This document shows positions 1 through 11,060 of a stretch of DNA of 60,000 bases, one piece after another. The notes below the pieces were generated by a model. That model was not told the DNA's origin and searched no databases. It was given only the letters and a program-made list of their open reading frames with translations. The stretch spans positions 5,670,953 through 5,730,952 of the forward strand of contig NC_088324.1 in assembly GCF_910592395.1 (NCBI RefSeq). The letters are read 5' to 3'. Each line of letters starts with the position of its first letter. Positions within the stretch are counted from its first letter, which is position 1. Source of the DNA: Lineus longissimus (taxonomy: Eukaryota; Nemertea; Pilidiophora; Heteronemertea; Lineidae). The translations under genes and the position numbers were made by a program.

Positions 1-71
1 ATATTTTTGTAAATACATGTAAATAAAGGGCCAGTGTTGTGCATATTGCCATATAAAATGTGCGGGCTCAC

Positions 72-243
72 CTGAAGAAGTCCTCCTTACAGTAAACTTT
101 ATCGCCCTTCGAAAAGCACTTGCAATCCAGCGACCTTTTACATACAGCACATTTGAGGCATTTTGAGTGCCAGGGTTTCTCCAGAACACGCAAAACGAAG
201 CGGTCGAGAATCGGCTCCCTGCATCCGGAACATTTCAGAATTT
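72..243 (-). CDS. LIM-domain exon of a LIM-homeobox-like gene (partial gene)
   Basis: A 172-nt internal exon. On the minus strand it follows a CATTTTAG acceptor and ends at a CAG|GTGAGC donor. It translates without stops as a full LIM domain: CSGC, then ILDRFVLRVLEKPWHSKCLK, a CAVC pair, KCF and YCKEDFF. That is the eight-ligand Cys/His pattern that binds two zinc ions. The wording (ILDRF, WHSKCLKC, YCKEDFF) is typical of the first LIM domain of LIM-homeodomain factors and closest to Lhx3/4 as I know the family, where LIM domains bind cofactors such as Ldb/CLIM. The second LIM domain and homeodomain would lie beyond position 1. No upstream first exon could be identified between 244 and 16 kb. 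The LIM call is certain; the Lhx3/4 subfamily is an inference. Confidence 0.85.
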
Positions 244-2147
244 CTAAAATGAGAAGGATAAGGATGTTGTTGTGTTAATTTGTAGTACGAAATTGTAAAA
301 AATATCGACGCTAAAATAAAAAAATGGCGACGTTTATTTTTTCATCTATTGTGACAAATGTTTCATAGGCGTACTCAATATGCTGCTCATGTAGAATTTC
401 GGACACAGTATTGTGCCATTGTGCCAGTGCCAGTGCGCCAGTGTTGAAACATTTGATCAAATATAGATGAAAATAACCTAAGGGTAAGAAATGACAGATG
501 CTTAAAGAAAAAATGGATTCGCCAAGAGTGTCATTTCGGATTCACCCAGGGTGGTTTCTACTGAGGGATCATAACCCAGGATATAGGACTGTGTACATAC
601 TATGTATGTGTCTTCCACTAAAAGTACTAGAATCTCGCGCTCAAAATCTGAATGACTGGAAAACGTCTAACACAATTTCAAATATTAGTATAACAGAGTT
701 TTAAAACGTTATTAAGTCGTTTAAAAATTTCAGCATACCTGCTATATTTCATAGATGTATATTCTTTATTTCGTTTGTTGATTGTTGAAAACGTTTTGTG
801 CGACAGCCGGCCATTTTGGTTTGACAAAACATGGCCAACAAGTTCACGCAAGGTCAAGTCATGATATCTTGACATGGCTCTCTTTGGCTCTCATGAAATG
901 TTGTTTCCGGATTTCTCAAGGATAATTTGATTTTGAGAAATGAAACTAAATTTACCGACAAGGATGAAGGTCAAAGTTAAGTATTGCAGCACATCGCATG
1001 ATGTTGTGATCTGGAGTATTGCTGCGCCCAGTGACGGGTGACCTACCCGAAAATGAATCCAGGTATTTGCAATCCATCGACAAACAATGTTAAACAAACG
1101 AATCGGAGAAAATTCCCTAAGTTGAAAGTGCCTACAAAGCATAATTATGCAAATCTTCATCCAATAAACACTTGTTCGCCTTGCTTTGGCCAATTTATCT
1201 GTAAATTTTTAATTTGTTGACAAATAAATTCTTGATCTAAACTAACTTGTTCACCATGGTGTATTGATCAGTTGGCTGCAACTCATGACTTACCAGACGT
1301 GGAGCAAAAGTTTCCCGGGATTGCCTCACAATCCTCATCGCTTTCGTTGGTAAGAAAAGCTGGTTGGGAGTCTTCGTCACGAGCGGAGTTGCATATTTCG
1401 CTCATAACAAAATCGCCGACCAGCACCAGAATCCACGTGAAAAGTTATCCATAAAACAAGTAAAACATATCCTCCTAACGAATTATTTTCCCGAATTGAG
1501 AATGCCAGACGGATCTAGGGGATATTTACTGAAACAATATCGCTGGTGATCAGACAGTCTGATTTCCGTCGAAAGTGGACCTATCTTGTAAAGCCCTCTC
1601 CAACTTGAGGCCGCATTCGCCTTTCTTATTACAATCACCAGGATTATTACTCGTGACGTCATGGGCGATTTGTATTGTCAATGGGAGGTTTGTATTTTAA
1701 ATGAGACCGATTATTACGTCCTACTAATTTGAATAACATTTGAACGTTCGCAACGAAGCATTGCGATTATTTTAAATATTTCAATGACCTTTGAATATGT
1801 TGTTTAGAATTGGACATGTTTATTGTTGCGAAGTTGTTGTTATTCTAAATTAGAGACATTGAACTCAAGTAGTATTGGTCAACTCCGCATGGAATTGAGT
1901 CCGAGGTGTTGTTGGGATATCTAAGAGACACACCTCTACTAGCCCGAGTAAATAATTGGGGCCAATATCCCCGTCCGAGGTGATGTCCAGTTATCGAGAT
2001 CGCTGCCCCGGTAGCGACGCGCCCCGGTACACCACTTATGATACACTGAACTTTGCTCACTGAGACCGGGCACTGGGCTTCTCGGTAGTATTTCGCACTT
2101 CTTCGTCTGTACGGATCAGTTGTAGCTTAAAATTAAGGAATTGATAC
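244..2147. other. No gene recognised; probably intron or 5' flank of the LIM gene
   Basis: AT-rich DNA with only short ORFs that lack recognisable motifs. About 1905-2080 is relatively GC-rich but shows no domain or clear repeat structure. An upstream LIM-gene exon could be hidden here; none was supported. Confidence 0.5.
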
Positions 2148-2365
2148 CGACCAGGCGCCTATACCATAAAGCATAATATAATTCCATTAGTGCTAATGGC
2201 ATCTTGAGGACGGTCACTTTAAAAGCAGGGCATATCAAGAAAGTACCTTTAAAATATCTAGGTTAATGGTAACATTAAGCAGCGTTTAAGGTAGTGCTTT
2301 TATCTTGTCTTTTACGAATAGGGCAGCCTTAAATCGAATGGAAGGCTGAGGTTCCTTTAGTCGAA
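2148..2365. repeat. Degraded second copy of the PIF/Harbinger left end
   Basis: This stretch repeats, with small gaps, the left part of the element at 3212-3425: a cataaagc start, then CTTTAAAATATCTAGGTTAA and the run ending GTTCCTTTAGTCG. No coding sequence follows, so it is a fragment or truncated relative. The nearby intact copy implies several members of this family at the locus. Confidence 0.7.
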
Positions 2366-3210
2366 CCAAATACTGGATTTTCGATGCGGGGGTCAGCATC
2401 TGAAACGTGGAGACTATCGTGGACATTTGAGAAACGGTTTACATATTATTGTAACCGCAGTTATACGGCTAAAAGGCGAAAAGAGCGGCCATATGAGTGT
2501 ATGTTGGTGTGGGGGTGTGGGGTGAGTCGGGGAAGGCAAAGGTAGGCCTATTGTCATAACTCGGGTTGAATATTCAATAGTATTTATCTTGGTCAGTTGT
2601 AGACGGGACAGAGACGAATTTACAAAATACATCTGATGACATAACTGAATAAATTTCAGTTGGTTCCAAATAATTGATTAAGTCGTTACCCTAAATCATT
2701 CTGAAATATACTTTCTTGAATTAAATTTACTAGTCATTGAATTGGCCAAAAAAAGCCCGTTTGAAGGCGATCACAGCTAGCATTACCAATTGAGGCTCGT
2801 ATACTGCATCGCGTACAACAAATTACGCTAACGCACATATGAAAAAAAGATTTTCGCGAATTGGTCAGTTATGAGCAGTGGGAGCCATTCCAATAAATGA
2901 GCATATTATGTCATGTATGTGGTCGCCGCCCAGATATTTCAAGTACTGAGTGAGTATTGGAGGTCAAACCGTGCCGTGTGCTTCGTGGATCCATCGCAAG
3001 TGGCAACAGAGGGCTATAAATAGACCAAGGATACATGTACGATGTGCATGTAAATCCTGATTTTATCAATGTCAACACCTTCTTCATTCAATATCTCCGA
3101 AACAAGTGCACCAATTCCAATACGGTTTTCTTCTCGGGGGACTAATTACTAAATTAGTATTACAATTTCTTCGAAACTCATTTGATTTTTTACCTTGGCG
3201 TGGTAGTAAC
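2366..3210. other. No gene recognised between the two Harbinger ends
   Basis: Short ORFs only. Around 2890-2960 there is faint similarity to the start of duplicated block A (an ATGAATATTTGGTCACC-like tract near 4930), too weak to annotate. Confidence 0.4.
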
Positions 3211-3584
3211 CGGACCTGTTTCATAAAGCCTAATAAAGTACCTTTAGCCCTAATGCTAGGATAAAGTCACTCCTTAAAGGAAGAACGCGTTTCATAAACG
3301 TGCCTTTAAAATATCTAGGTTAATGTTACCATTAAGAGTGTTTCAGGAAGTGGTTTTATCCTGTCTTTATTTTATTCGGTTCCTTTAAACCTGAAGGTAG
3401 TCTAGAGTTCCTTTAGTCGCGAGGACTTCGTCCAGGGTAGACGCAGAATCACATTGCGCTTGATTCAGGAACGGAATAGGCGAAATCTTCGACGAGAACG
3501 GGTATTCAGTGATCGATTCAATCCGCTGGATTCCTCGGTTTTGTCGTCAGCTGTCGGAGGAGTTGGAGCATCCTACTCAGAGAA

Positions 3585-4276
3585 ATGACGCCCTCCCAGT
3601 CATTGCAAGTGTGTATAGCATTACGATATTTCGCAACCGGCCATGAACAATCTAGTATCGGTGATATTCACCATGTGAGCACTGCGACAATATCGAAGTG
3701 TATTGGCGCTGTGTCATCCGCGTTTGCAGCACGCATTGACCAACACGTTCACTTCGAGAGGGACCTCCAGAAGGTCAAAACCAATTTTTTTGATAACACG
3801 GGTTTTCCAAGAGTAATTGGATCGATCGATGGCACCCTCGTATACGCAAGCCTCACATCAACGAAAACGTGTATATCAATCGGAAAGGATACCACAGCAT
3901 TAATGTCATGCTAGTTTGTGATTGGGATATGATCATAAATAACTGTGTGGCACGTTTTCCAGGAGGGTCTCATGACGCCTTCGTTCTGCACAGTTCAGCC
4001 TTTGGCCAGGCATTTGAAAACAATCCACCGAATGGTTGGATGTTGGGAGACTCGGGGTATCCTTGCAAGAGGTGGCTTCTGACACCTCTTGCCAATGCCC
4101 ACATCAGACAGGAAAGGACATTCCAGCGGATGCAAATAAGAGCCAGATGCATCATAGAACGATCTCCTAAAGCAACGGTTCAGATGCCTCCGCAAGGAGA
4201 TTCAATACACACCACAAAAGGCAAGCATTATTATTTAGTCCTGCTGCCTGCTCCACAACATTGCTGTCCGGGATAG
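3585..4276 (+). pseudogene. HARBI1-like DDE transposase with frameshifts
   Basis: The first segment (3585 to about 3850) carries a helix-turn-helix-like region (VSTATISKCI) and the first catalytic Asp in GSIDGTLV. The frame shifts near 3840-3855 and continues with VYINRKGYHSIN, FPGGSHDAF and the second Asp in WMLGDSGYP, then the catalytic Glu in RARCIIER. A second shift near 4160 moves the C-terminal part (FRCLRKEIQYTP, then CLLHNIAVRD) into another frame, and an in-frame TAG follows. These are DDE_Tnp_4 hallmarks of PIF/Harbinger transposases. All three catalytic residues remain, but the frame is broken. Confidence 0.85.
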
Positions 4277-4480
4277 ATTGCCCTTAGTGGAGGATTCAGA
4301 TGACGATGACGATGATGACGAGGACTCTGATGATGACGCAGGGATGATGACTTTCCTTCTCGAGACATGGATGTTAACTGCAATCAAATTCGCCAGCTTG
4401 TAATTAAGTTCTGAGTAGAACTCCACTAAAACATCCAAGTCAGTATCAGTCCAATTGCGAGATCGCTGTCTCTTGGCCAT
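4235..4480 (-). CDS. Myb/SANT-like accessory protein of the Harbinger element
   Basis: An 81-residue ORF starting MAKRQRSRNWTDTDLDVLVE. The RNWTDTDLDVLVEFYSE stretch matches the first helix of a Myb/SANT-like DNA-binding domain, which partners the transposase in PIF/Harbinger elements. The rest of the domain is missing or spliced, and a low-complexity Ser/Glu run follows. It is convergent with the transposase and overlaps its 3' end, so the C-terminal part may only be the reverse complement of the transposase tail. Confidence 0.6.
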   Translation of the reverse strand: MAKRQRSRNWTDTDLDVLVEFYSELNYKLANLIAVNIHVSRRKVIIPASSSESSSSSSSSSESSTKGNLSRTAMLWSRQQD

Positions 4481-5439
4481 GTTCCCGGCACAGAGTTAAT
4501 GCATGGAAAGAAAGTTGTGTATGTCGAAAGGGCATTTATATAGTGTATAGGAACCAAAGACACTGAAATTGACACATTTTGCCACGGCTCGATCATGTAT
4601 TACGAATCTCAACACAATAAATCACTCTGCGTTCGAGTTATTTTTTTTTCACCAATGAGGTACACCATACAATCATTTACTAATGGCAGGCCTGTTAAAT
4701 TTAATGTAATGGCAGAGTAAAAACAAGTTATGAAACGATTTTAATACGCAGCTTTAAATAGACGTTATATCCTTCCTTTATGGTACCTTGAAGGAAGTCT
4801 GTTAAAAAGTTTTATGAAACAGGCCCCTGGCTAGGAGGATAATGCTGAGTTCTAAGTGTGGTCTATAGATACATGTAGGGCTTTTTCCGTGACCACGTGT
4901 CGAGTAAATTCCGGCGATGTCATGTTACATGAATATTTGGTCACCACCCAGATGTAACCTCAATGCTGAGTTGAGTGTTCAACGTGTTCAAAGTATGCAG
5001 AAGCTCTGCTCCATGCACATCTTTATTGTTACCACAGGCTTTCGTGTCCCTGGCGCATACTGAATAATTTGTTGATGGCCAATATAATATCTGTATAAAC
5101 AAGTTCAATTGAGTATCACTGGTAATTGTTGTGGCATTCGCTGCCTGTTTCTAACTTGTTTTAAAATGTTCTTCCATCTATTTATTTTTCTCACTGCACA
5201 ATACAGCACTGCACTCTGTTGAATGTACTATTATGTACGACTAAATAAATAAATAAATTGAAATAAACGTCAGTGATTCAGCTATTATTTTATTAACAAA
5301 GGAGTTATTGATTATGAATTGCAACAACGAAATATCATCTCCAACAAACAAAAAATGAACACCATTGATCTTAAACCTTTTGTTCCAAAGCTACGCTTAC
5401 AATTACATGTACTTGTTTTATGATTTCATTCATTTCACA

Positions 5440-5617
5440 TGTGACAACGGAGAGGAATACTCCCTGACGCGCATCTTTTCATCTTTATGCATAAATTGTT
5501 CTTGTCACATCCTGGAACCTCATACTACTGGTGATGTGACCGGTCAGACTTCAGTTAATGCCAAGTACACGGTTCACTGCATTCGGATGAACAAGATGAG
5601 GAAAGCAGGTAAAACTA
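5440..5617 (+). other. Conserved Cys-rich open stretch upstream of LamG-PAN gene A (possible old exon)
   Basis: The plus strand reads CDNGEEYS, then SSLCINCSCHI and VNAKYTVHC, and is followed by a GCAG|GTAAAA donor-like site. The C-x2-C-x-C pattern resembles von Willebrand C-type modules. In block B the equivalent (27099-27237) keeps the same reading with mostly conservative changes but has a small deletion giving an immediate stop. No good acceptor is visible upstream. It may be a degenerate or alternative exon; coding status is uncertain. Confidence 0.3.
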
Positions 5618-6283
5618 CATTTTCGGCAAGAATGCGAAAATCGGACCTGTAAGACACATTATTTTCATAACGGATGAGGAATTTCGTATCGCACCCGTTT
5701 CATCGCAATGTACAAATGTATCAGACATTTTGTTCTCTCAGTTCGTCAGGCTGCAGATAACCGTCAGCAGACACAGCTGAATTTATGTACACGTACTTGA
5801 CGTAATGCTACCCTTAAGCGATCTGTAGTCAACAATGATTTAATTGAAATTCGTTTTTTTTCGTTCTGTCTTGACCATCTTCACCACTAAGGTTTTCGCA
5901 TATTACTAAGGGGATATTATCTACTTTCTACTCTCGAACAATACACACCCAATGCACTGCAATAGACTATTTGCCTCACATGCATCTCACGCAGGTCCAC
6001 TGGTAAAACTGGTATATAAACAGCAGAAGAGTGTTTACCTTGTGGGCAGAAATCCTGGGCGCTATATCTTTTTGCATTGCCACATCTCCGAGAGAAGATC
6101 ATAATATCAAACACTGTGGAATATTTTTTGATCAAATCAAGGGAGATTTGATTTTTCTCGCTACCTGAGAACGGGTGTATACCCAGTCACGCAAAGTCTT
6201 AGTTTTTATAAATGGGATATTGGAGTCATTCATACATGTAGCTACCATATATTAAAAAGAAGTACCCGACCACGAGGCTCAGG

Positions 6284-7052
6284 ATGATCGTAGACACGAA
6301 GCAAAATGGATTTCTTACACCAGTGACTATCGCCACCCGTCTTCTCTTAGTTTCACAATTCGCAATACGCGTATTCATAACCTTAGGAAACAGATGTTGG
6401 GACTGGCCTTTCGATAAATTCAACGTTGGTGAAAATATTATCGACGGAGCATGGGTGGCAAGTGGAAGGTTACAGGGATTTCAGAGAAACCTGAAGTCGG
6501 GTCCGCTTGTTCCCGGCGCAGAGGGAATTGAAAATGGCGCCATCGAAATCGGAAACAGGCTACCTTTGATTCGACTATTTAATGTGCACCTATCATCAGA
6601 TCTACAGTTTACGCTGATGTTCAGTGCTCGTCTGATACCAAATAATGGAGAATCCGTCGCTAAGTTCGGTATCCTGATAATTACAAACACAGACAATGTA
6701 CGAGTACTATCCATCCGTATTGAGGTAAAAAAGAAAGGCGCAAGGATATGTATCTTCCGAGGAAGGTACAGATCATGGTTAAATCTTGGTAAAACCGTCA
6801 AACTCGGGCAATGGGTCAGTTTTGTCTTCAGTCACCGTCTCGGTCAACTTCGTTGTAACAACATGGTGAAGCTATATGATACTGGACAGCGGGTTGGACG
6901 AATGAAAAATATATATATAGGTTACAATGCTAATCCCAAAATTCCCAAACGGTACAATATTGTGGTTGGTAAACTTCAAATTGACAGGATCCTCCTTTTT
7001 GACAGACTGATAAGTGCCGGTGAGATAGACAATCACAAAGCATGGTTGCGAG
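6284..7052 (+). CDS. LamG-like plus PAN-like secreted protein, paralogue A, exon 1
   Basis: The exon opens at the ATG at 6284, runs 256 codons plus one base, and ends at GCGAG|GTAAAT. Residues about 14-35 are hydrophobic (signal peptide or anchor). From about residue 38 (NRCWDWPFDKFNVGENI) the sequence resembles a laminin-G/concanavalin-like beta-sandwich, with LQFTLMFSARLIPN, LGQWVSFVFSHRLGQL, and the usual ending IDRILLFDRLISAGEIDNHK. Splicing to 8379-8647 keeps frame and predicts 345 residues. Every length difference from paralogue B is a multiple of three, so the frame has been under selection. The start codon is the first in-frame ATG; an upstream exon is possible. Confidence 0.7.
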
Positions 7053-7846
7053 GTAAATTGAAATCACTTTATGTTTTTGTATTCTCACAATGGATCTGGC
7101 CTGGTTCCAACCTTAGGCGAGTCCTGGTGTGTTCTTACAAGCCACCATTTTGTCATGTGGCTCCATTAGCTTTCAGTCGTGCCAGAACGTTTACATATAC
7201 ATGTACATGTACACTGAAAGTTTGAATAAAATCTGCAATTCTTACAAAAAACTCTTGATCAGGTATAAAGGTTGCATGCCATACATACCTACATGTATTA
7301 TTCCTATAAATACATGCAAAAATTGGCATTATGTGCAATATTTCAAGAAATATAAGAAAATAAAAATATCGCGAAAAATCAATCTTTTCAAATCGTGTTA
7401 GTGCTGTTTCACCTATTATATTACTTTAATGTTAATTTCGTATGATGAATAGAAGTACGTTTACAGTAATGTGTGTCTGAATGTGCTAGCGTGCAAGTGT
7501 GCTTATACATGTGGTAAAGAGGTGAAGCATACAATACTTGGTACATTGATACCAATACACTGGAAGAGGACCTCCCAGAGGGGTCCCTACAATAACCTCC
7601 AGATATTGGTGTTTCTCCAAGTTCAGATCAATGTACACACAGAAGCTCAGTTATCTCACTGGTTTCTGCGTGGGTTAGGAAATCGTGTCCGTAGTCTCTC
7701 AGAACCAAATGTTCCCTAATCTGTGTCCCACCTGTTTCACTCATTCCTCCGTTTGGGTACCAAAGTTTGCTATTAAATCTGCCGTAAGAGCTTTTTTGTT
7801 GTTGTTGTACATGTTCGTTATATACAAGTGATTGGTACTATTGCTT

Positions 7847-8311
7847 ACATTAGTAGGAGGCTTTTTCCGACTTATTAACGTTTTCTATAACTTTTCCTGA
7901 TTTATCCGACATTTCTCCGACATTGTCCGACTTTTCGCCGACTTTGACCAAATGGTCGGATTTGCAGAAAACCTGTGAAAAAAAATTGGACTTGCCAAAA
8001 TAGCTCAATGAAGATCAAAGGCCTTTGTTGAATGGGGTAAATGAGGTGAGACCCTAGGTAATACTATGCCCGCTGTACACGATCCCTCAAAATTGGATGA
8101 AAAAAATTTGACCGAAAAGATTGATGAAAAAGTTTGATGAAAATGATTGACCGTGTACAGCGGCCATTACACCTAGGGTCACTCCTATCTCATAATCGAA
8201 TTCAACCTAGGCCTTCGATCTTTAAAGGCCTGTTTTGGGAAGCCCTATTATTTTCAAAGTCGGAGAAAAGTCGGTCAATGTCGGAAAAATCAGGAAAAGT
8301 TAGAGAAACCG
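7847..8311. mobile_element. TIR element with GTCGGA-type subterminal repeats, copy in block A intron
   Basis: It starts TAGTAGGAGGCTTTTTCCGA, followed by repeated CTCCGACATT/TCCGACTTT units; the same units return in inverted orientation at 8260-8311. The right terminus is truncated compared with copies at 29557-31235 and 48788-49285. The centre contains another palindrome pairing CGCTGTACACG with CGTGTACAGCG. It lies in the intron of LamG-PAN paralogue A. No coding capacity. Confidence 0.7.
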
Positions 8312-8378
8312 AAATGGCATTCTGCTCCCTTCAAGGACTGGTCGCACATGTAATTTTAAGTCATAAAATACATTTCAG

Positions 8379-8647
8379 GGAGAATATTTCGGAGGAGGAT
8401 GAGCAAGATCATAATTTCTGCCGTGTTTAGTACTGCAACAAGGATGCCATTATCAGAATGTGCTATAAACTGCATCATAACGACAACATGTCGATCTTTT
8501 AGCTGGCAAAAGAAAAACACCGTTTGTAGAATGACTGCTTCAGATGAAAGAAATATCGCAAGAACTTTGCGAGTTAAACAAATATCAATCATAAGGCTAC
8601 CGTTCTATTTTAAAAAGCATTACAAGAACTGTGGTGAATATGTGTAG
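8379..8647 (+). CDS. LamG-like plus PAN-like secreted protein, paralogue A, exon 2
   Basis: The acceptor is CATTTCAG at 8371-8378; the exon joins exon 1 after one base of a Gly codon and ends at TAG 8645-8647. It encodes 89 residues with SECAINCIITTTCRSFSW, then a later VCRM and a C-terminal NCGEYV. This is the Cys spacing of PAN/apple modules, which bind proteins or glycans in secreted proteins. The matching exon in block B has identical length (269 nt). The PAN assignment rests on Cys spacing and FSW and is moderately sure. Confidence 0.7.
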
Positions 8648-9056
8648 ACGTGCAATTAATCAATAACACTCAATGACTGAGAGCCTTCATGTAGCTCGTG
8701 GGTACAGTTTTGCTTATTGCCCCCCCCCCCCCTGCAGGCTGTACATGTTTTAGAGAGTTCGAACCTAGGTTCGTATCTCTTAATGAGCACAGAAACGACC
8801 ACAAGCCAATTCTTCCGGAATTGAAGATGACTTCACGGTGCAGACCAGTTATAGTGCGCACCACTGTGGTGGTTATCCTATACACTTGTAATTCAGGCGA
8901 GCGATCATTGAGGAGACCCCTCCCCCCGACACATTAAAAGATGTTTACTGGACATCTAGGCATCTATGTGATAATAATATATGGAGCGGTGGGAACTCTC
9001 GTGTGTACTTCCCTTGGAAGATGAGGTTATTTTGATACGTTGATTATGTTTTCGAT
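8648..9056. other. Flank of LamG-PAN gene A, with a C-run
   Basis: Downstream of the PAN exon; conserved in block B (31559-31970). Contains a 12-base C homopolymer near 8720. No clear AATAAA was found close to the stop codon. Confidence 0.4.
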
Positions 9057-9059
9057 TGG

Positions 9060-9285
9060 GTCGCTTAATCTGGTGATGACGTGTCTCCTAAATGGTTGGG
9101 ACATGTGTCACCTGACGAATGCCTAATCGGTCGATTTTATATCACTTATTCGGCTTTGCCACCTGTTCGATTGATTCTGTGTCACTTGTTCAGTTATGTT
9201 TTTTATCGGTTGATTTCGTGTAACTTAGTGTGTTGGGTCACTTATTCGGGCGATAGTCACCTAATCGGTTGTAACAACCCCTAAT
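9060..9285. repeat. Degenerate GTGAC/CGATT minisatellite, array 1
   Basis: Irregular units of roughly 17-22 bp alternate GTGTCACTTATTCGG-like and TCGGTTGATTTTGTG-like words. The same type occurs at 10922-11060, 25580-25890 and 31975-32160, on both strands. Confidence 0.6.
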
Positions 9286-9636
9286 TACCTTTTGGCAAGC
9301 TTTCATCTGATTGGTTAATGTTGGATTTCAAATTTCGGTTTCAAATTTCGGATTACAGATTTCAGATGAGCCTTCTCGGCTTTCGTATGTTATAGTGGGC
9401 TCGTGGCCGTTATGACAGAGTCACGAGTATGAATCATTTGTTCAACCTTCATTCCGAGCCTCTGTCCCATATCCTGACCACACAACATGCATCGAGTAAA
9501 CCTAGTGAATGACCAGTTCAAGAGGAAACTTTCAACTGATATTTTGTAGAATCATGGACTCAGTTAGTAAGGAGTTGCCCTGGTATCATGAGAATGGGAC
9601 GACAGTAGTTTATTGACCGACTACCAAATATCTTAC

Positions 9637-9704
9637 CATGTAAGCCATTGAAGCGAGTTGAAATGCAATGGACTGGGCGCCAAGTTGAACTGGGCCAAGC
9701 AGAC
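9637..9704 (-). pseudogene. Orphan duplicate of MATE exon 11
   Basis: A 68-nt segment identical in length and phase to MATE exon 11 (32531-32598). It has an intact acceptor (TTATACAG) and donor (ATG|GTAAGA). It encodes LLGPVQLGAQSIAFQLASMA with only a few substitutions. It lies about 7 kb beyond the MATE stop codon in block A, and no neighbouring MATE exon was copied with it. It is most simply a duplicated exon stranded downstream; inclusion in read-through transcripts is possible but unproven. Confidence 0.8.
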
Positions 9705-10264
9705 CTGTATAAGAAGAAATAAAATGGTTTTATCAGGAGGTCACCTCCTAGATAGAATGGGCTAAGAGGTTGGAAGAGTGAGATTCGTCACCATCATACG
9801 AATCATGCACCATCATCGATAAAGATTATATGCCGCTGCAAAAGATGAAAAACAATACCTAGCATGACATAGCGTCCCCTAGCATGTTTTACGAATTCAG
9901 CATACAACATGGTGGAATATAGTGGAAGAGCGTCACACCTGAGAGAGGAAGGTCCTGGGTGCGAGGCCCGTCCACTAGAACTTGTATCGTGTTTTACCGC
10001 CCTTCTCCTGGCACTCATTCAAAGTTGTTGGTGAATGCACATTTAGAGGCAACTTTACGAACAATGTCGCGACCGACCCCTGTTATGTACACATTCTCCG
10101 GAGAAGAGGCTACGATTTGCCAATGTCAATGAATTGTAAAACCTAATTAAGCAAGGAATCCAACCTTAATATTGAACTCACATCATTTCATCAACCTCAC
10201 TAACTTGTCACTGGCTTGCTTCCATTTCTTCCATTTACCATCATATGGCGAAAAGACCAACGTT

Positions 10265-10880
10265 GGTCAGGGTGGCCCATATTCATAAAAGTTCTTAAAT
10301 GCCATAAAACCCTAAGTGGCCATCTTCCCAAAGTTCCCCACCTAAAATTGGATTCATAAAGCAACTCAGCGCCCCACTTAGCTAGGTTGACCGCTTAATT
10401 TTGAGTGTAACACTTATCTTTCTTCAAAATATACATCAGGTACCCGTGTTATATTTCTTGTTGATATCTGCCTATGAATTACTTCATTATTCATTGATCG
10501 TTGGCATTCAAATGTGCAAATTGCAAAGCATTTCAGTCGCAAGCAACTTTAGCTCAGGAAGCAGCGCGTAATTCCTCCCAGTTACCGATGATTCTAGGTC
10601 ATCCCTCACAAGAAGAATCTTCGCTGATCAAACCTATATCGCTAATATAATCATAAGTCGTTTCAGAAGTCCAGTGGATGGTGGCGATCACGAAAACCCC
10701 CCTTTCTCTGTGAATTGCACGCCTCATGTTGCCAAGCCAACACCAACAAAATTATCTCCGACGAGCGCCGTGCTCAAAATGAACTGAAAGAACCAGTCCA
10801 CTTAGAGTTGACTTAAGCATGTTTATGAATATAACTTATTTTAGGTTACTACCCCACCTAAACTGAAGTTGCATTTTAGG
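10265..10880. mobile_element. Possible MITE inserted in block A
   Basis: This stretch interrupts similarity to block B. It begins GGCCCATATTCATAAAAG and ends with TTTATGAATATAACTTA near 10830-10845, so the ends contain inverted ATATTCATAAA words reminiscent of the TTCATAAA ends of the local Harbinger element. No ORF. Boundaries are approximate. Confidence 0.4.
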
Positions 10881-10921
10881 CCGTGCAGGCAAGTACGTCA
10901 ACGAACCGAGTCGCGCGTACA

Positions 10922-11060
10922 CGTGATTTTGTGTCACTTACTCAGTTAGGTGACATAATCGGTTGATTTCGTTTCAACTTTTCGGCTAGGTCACTTTATC
11001 TGTTGATTTGGTGTCATTTATTCAATTAGGTCACTGTGACTTGATCGGTTGTAAAAGGGG
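10922..11060. repeat. GTGAC/CGATT minisatellite, array 2
   Basis: Same word structure as array 1 (TTAGGTGACATAATCGGTTG, TGTGTCACTTA). It marks the junction between block A and inverted-repeat arm 1; its inverted counterpart lies at 25580-25890. Confidence 0.55.

Larger units (their letters stand above)
3211..4828 (+). mobile_element. PIF/Harbinger-type DNA transposon, inactivated
   Basis: A 1.6-kb unit bounded by short terminal inverted repeats: GACCTGTTTCATAAAG on the left and TTTTATGAAACAGGCCC on the right. It contains the two ORFs expected of PIF/Harbinger elements: a DDE transposase on the plus strand and a Myb/SANT-like protein on the minus strand, arranged convergently. The transposase has at least two frameshifts, so this copy cannot be autonomous. 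A clean 3-bp target duplication could not be fixed. Confidence 0.8.
4930..10925. repeat. Segmental duplication block A (direct repeat of block B)
   Basis: Long colinear similarity to 26845-33230 in the same orientation. Shared landmarks, in order: the GTCACCACC(C)AGATGTAACC start, the CDNGEE-coding stretch, the LamG exon, the GTCGGA-type TIR element, the PAN exon, the GTGAC minisatellite, the MATE exon-11 copy and a right end around GTCGCGCGTACACGTG. Block A has extra DNA at about 5050-5310 and 10265-10880; block B has extra DNA at 30060-30965. Divergence is modest but clearly not recent. Confidence 0.85.

Noticed and set aside
250-9600. A second tandem MATE gene that would explain the orphan exon at 9637
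   Set aside because: I looked for the other MATE signatures (EWW, LRGCG, IRVGQ, ACDT) on the minus strand here and saw none.
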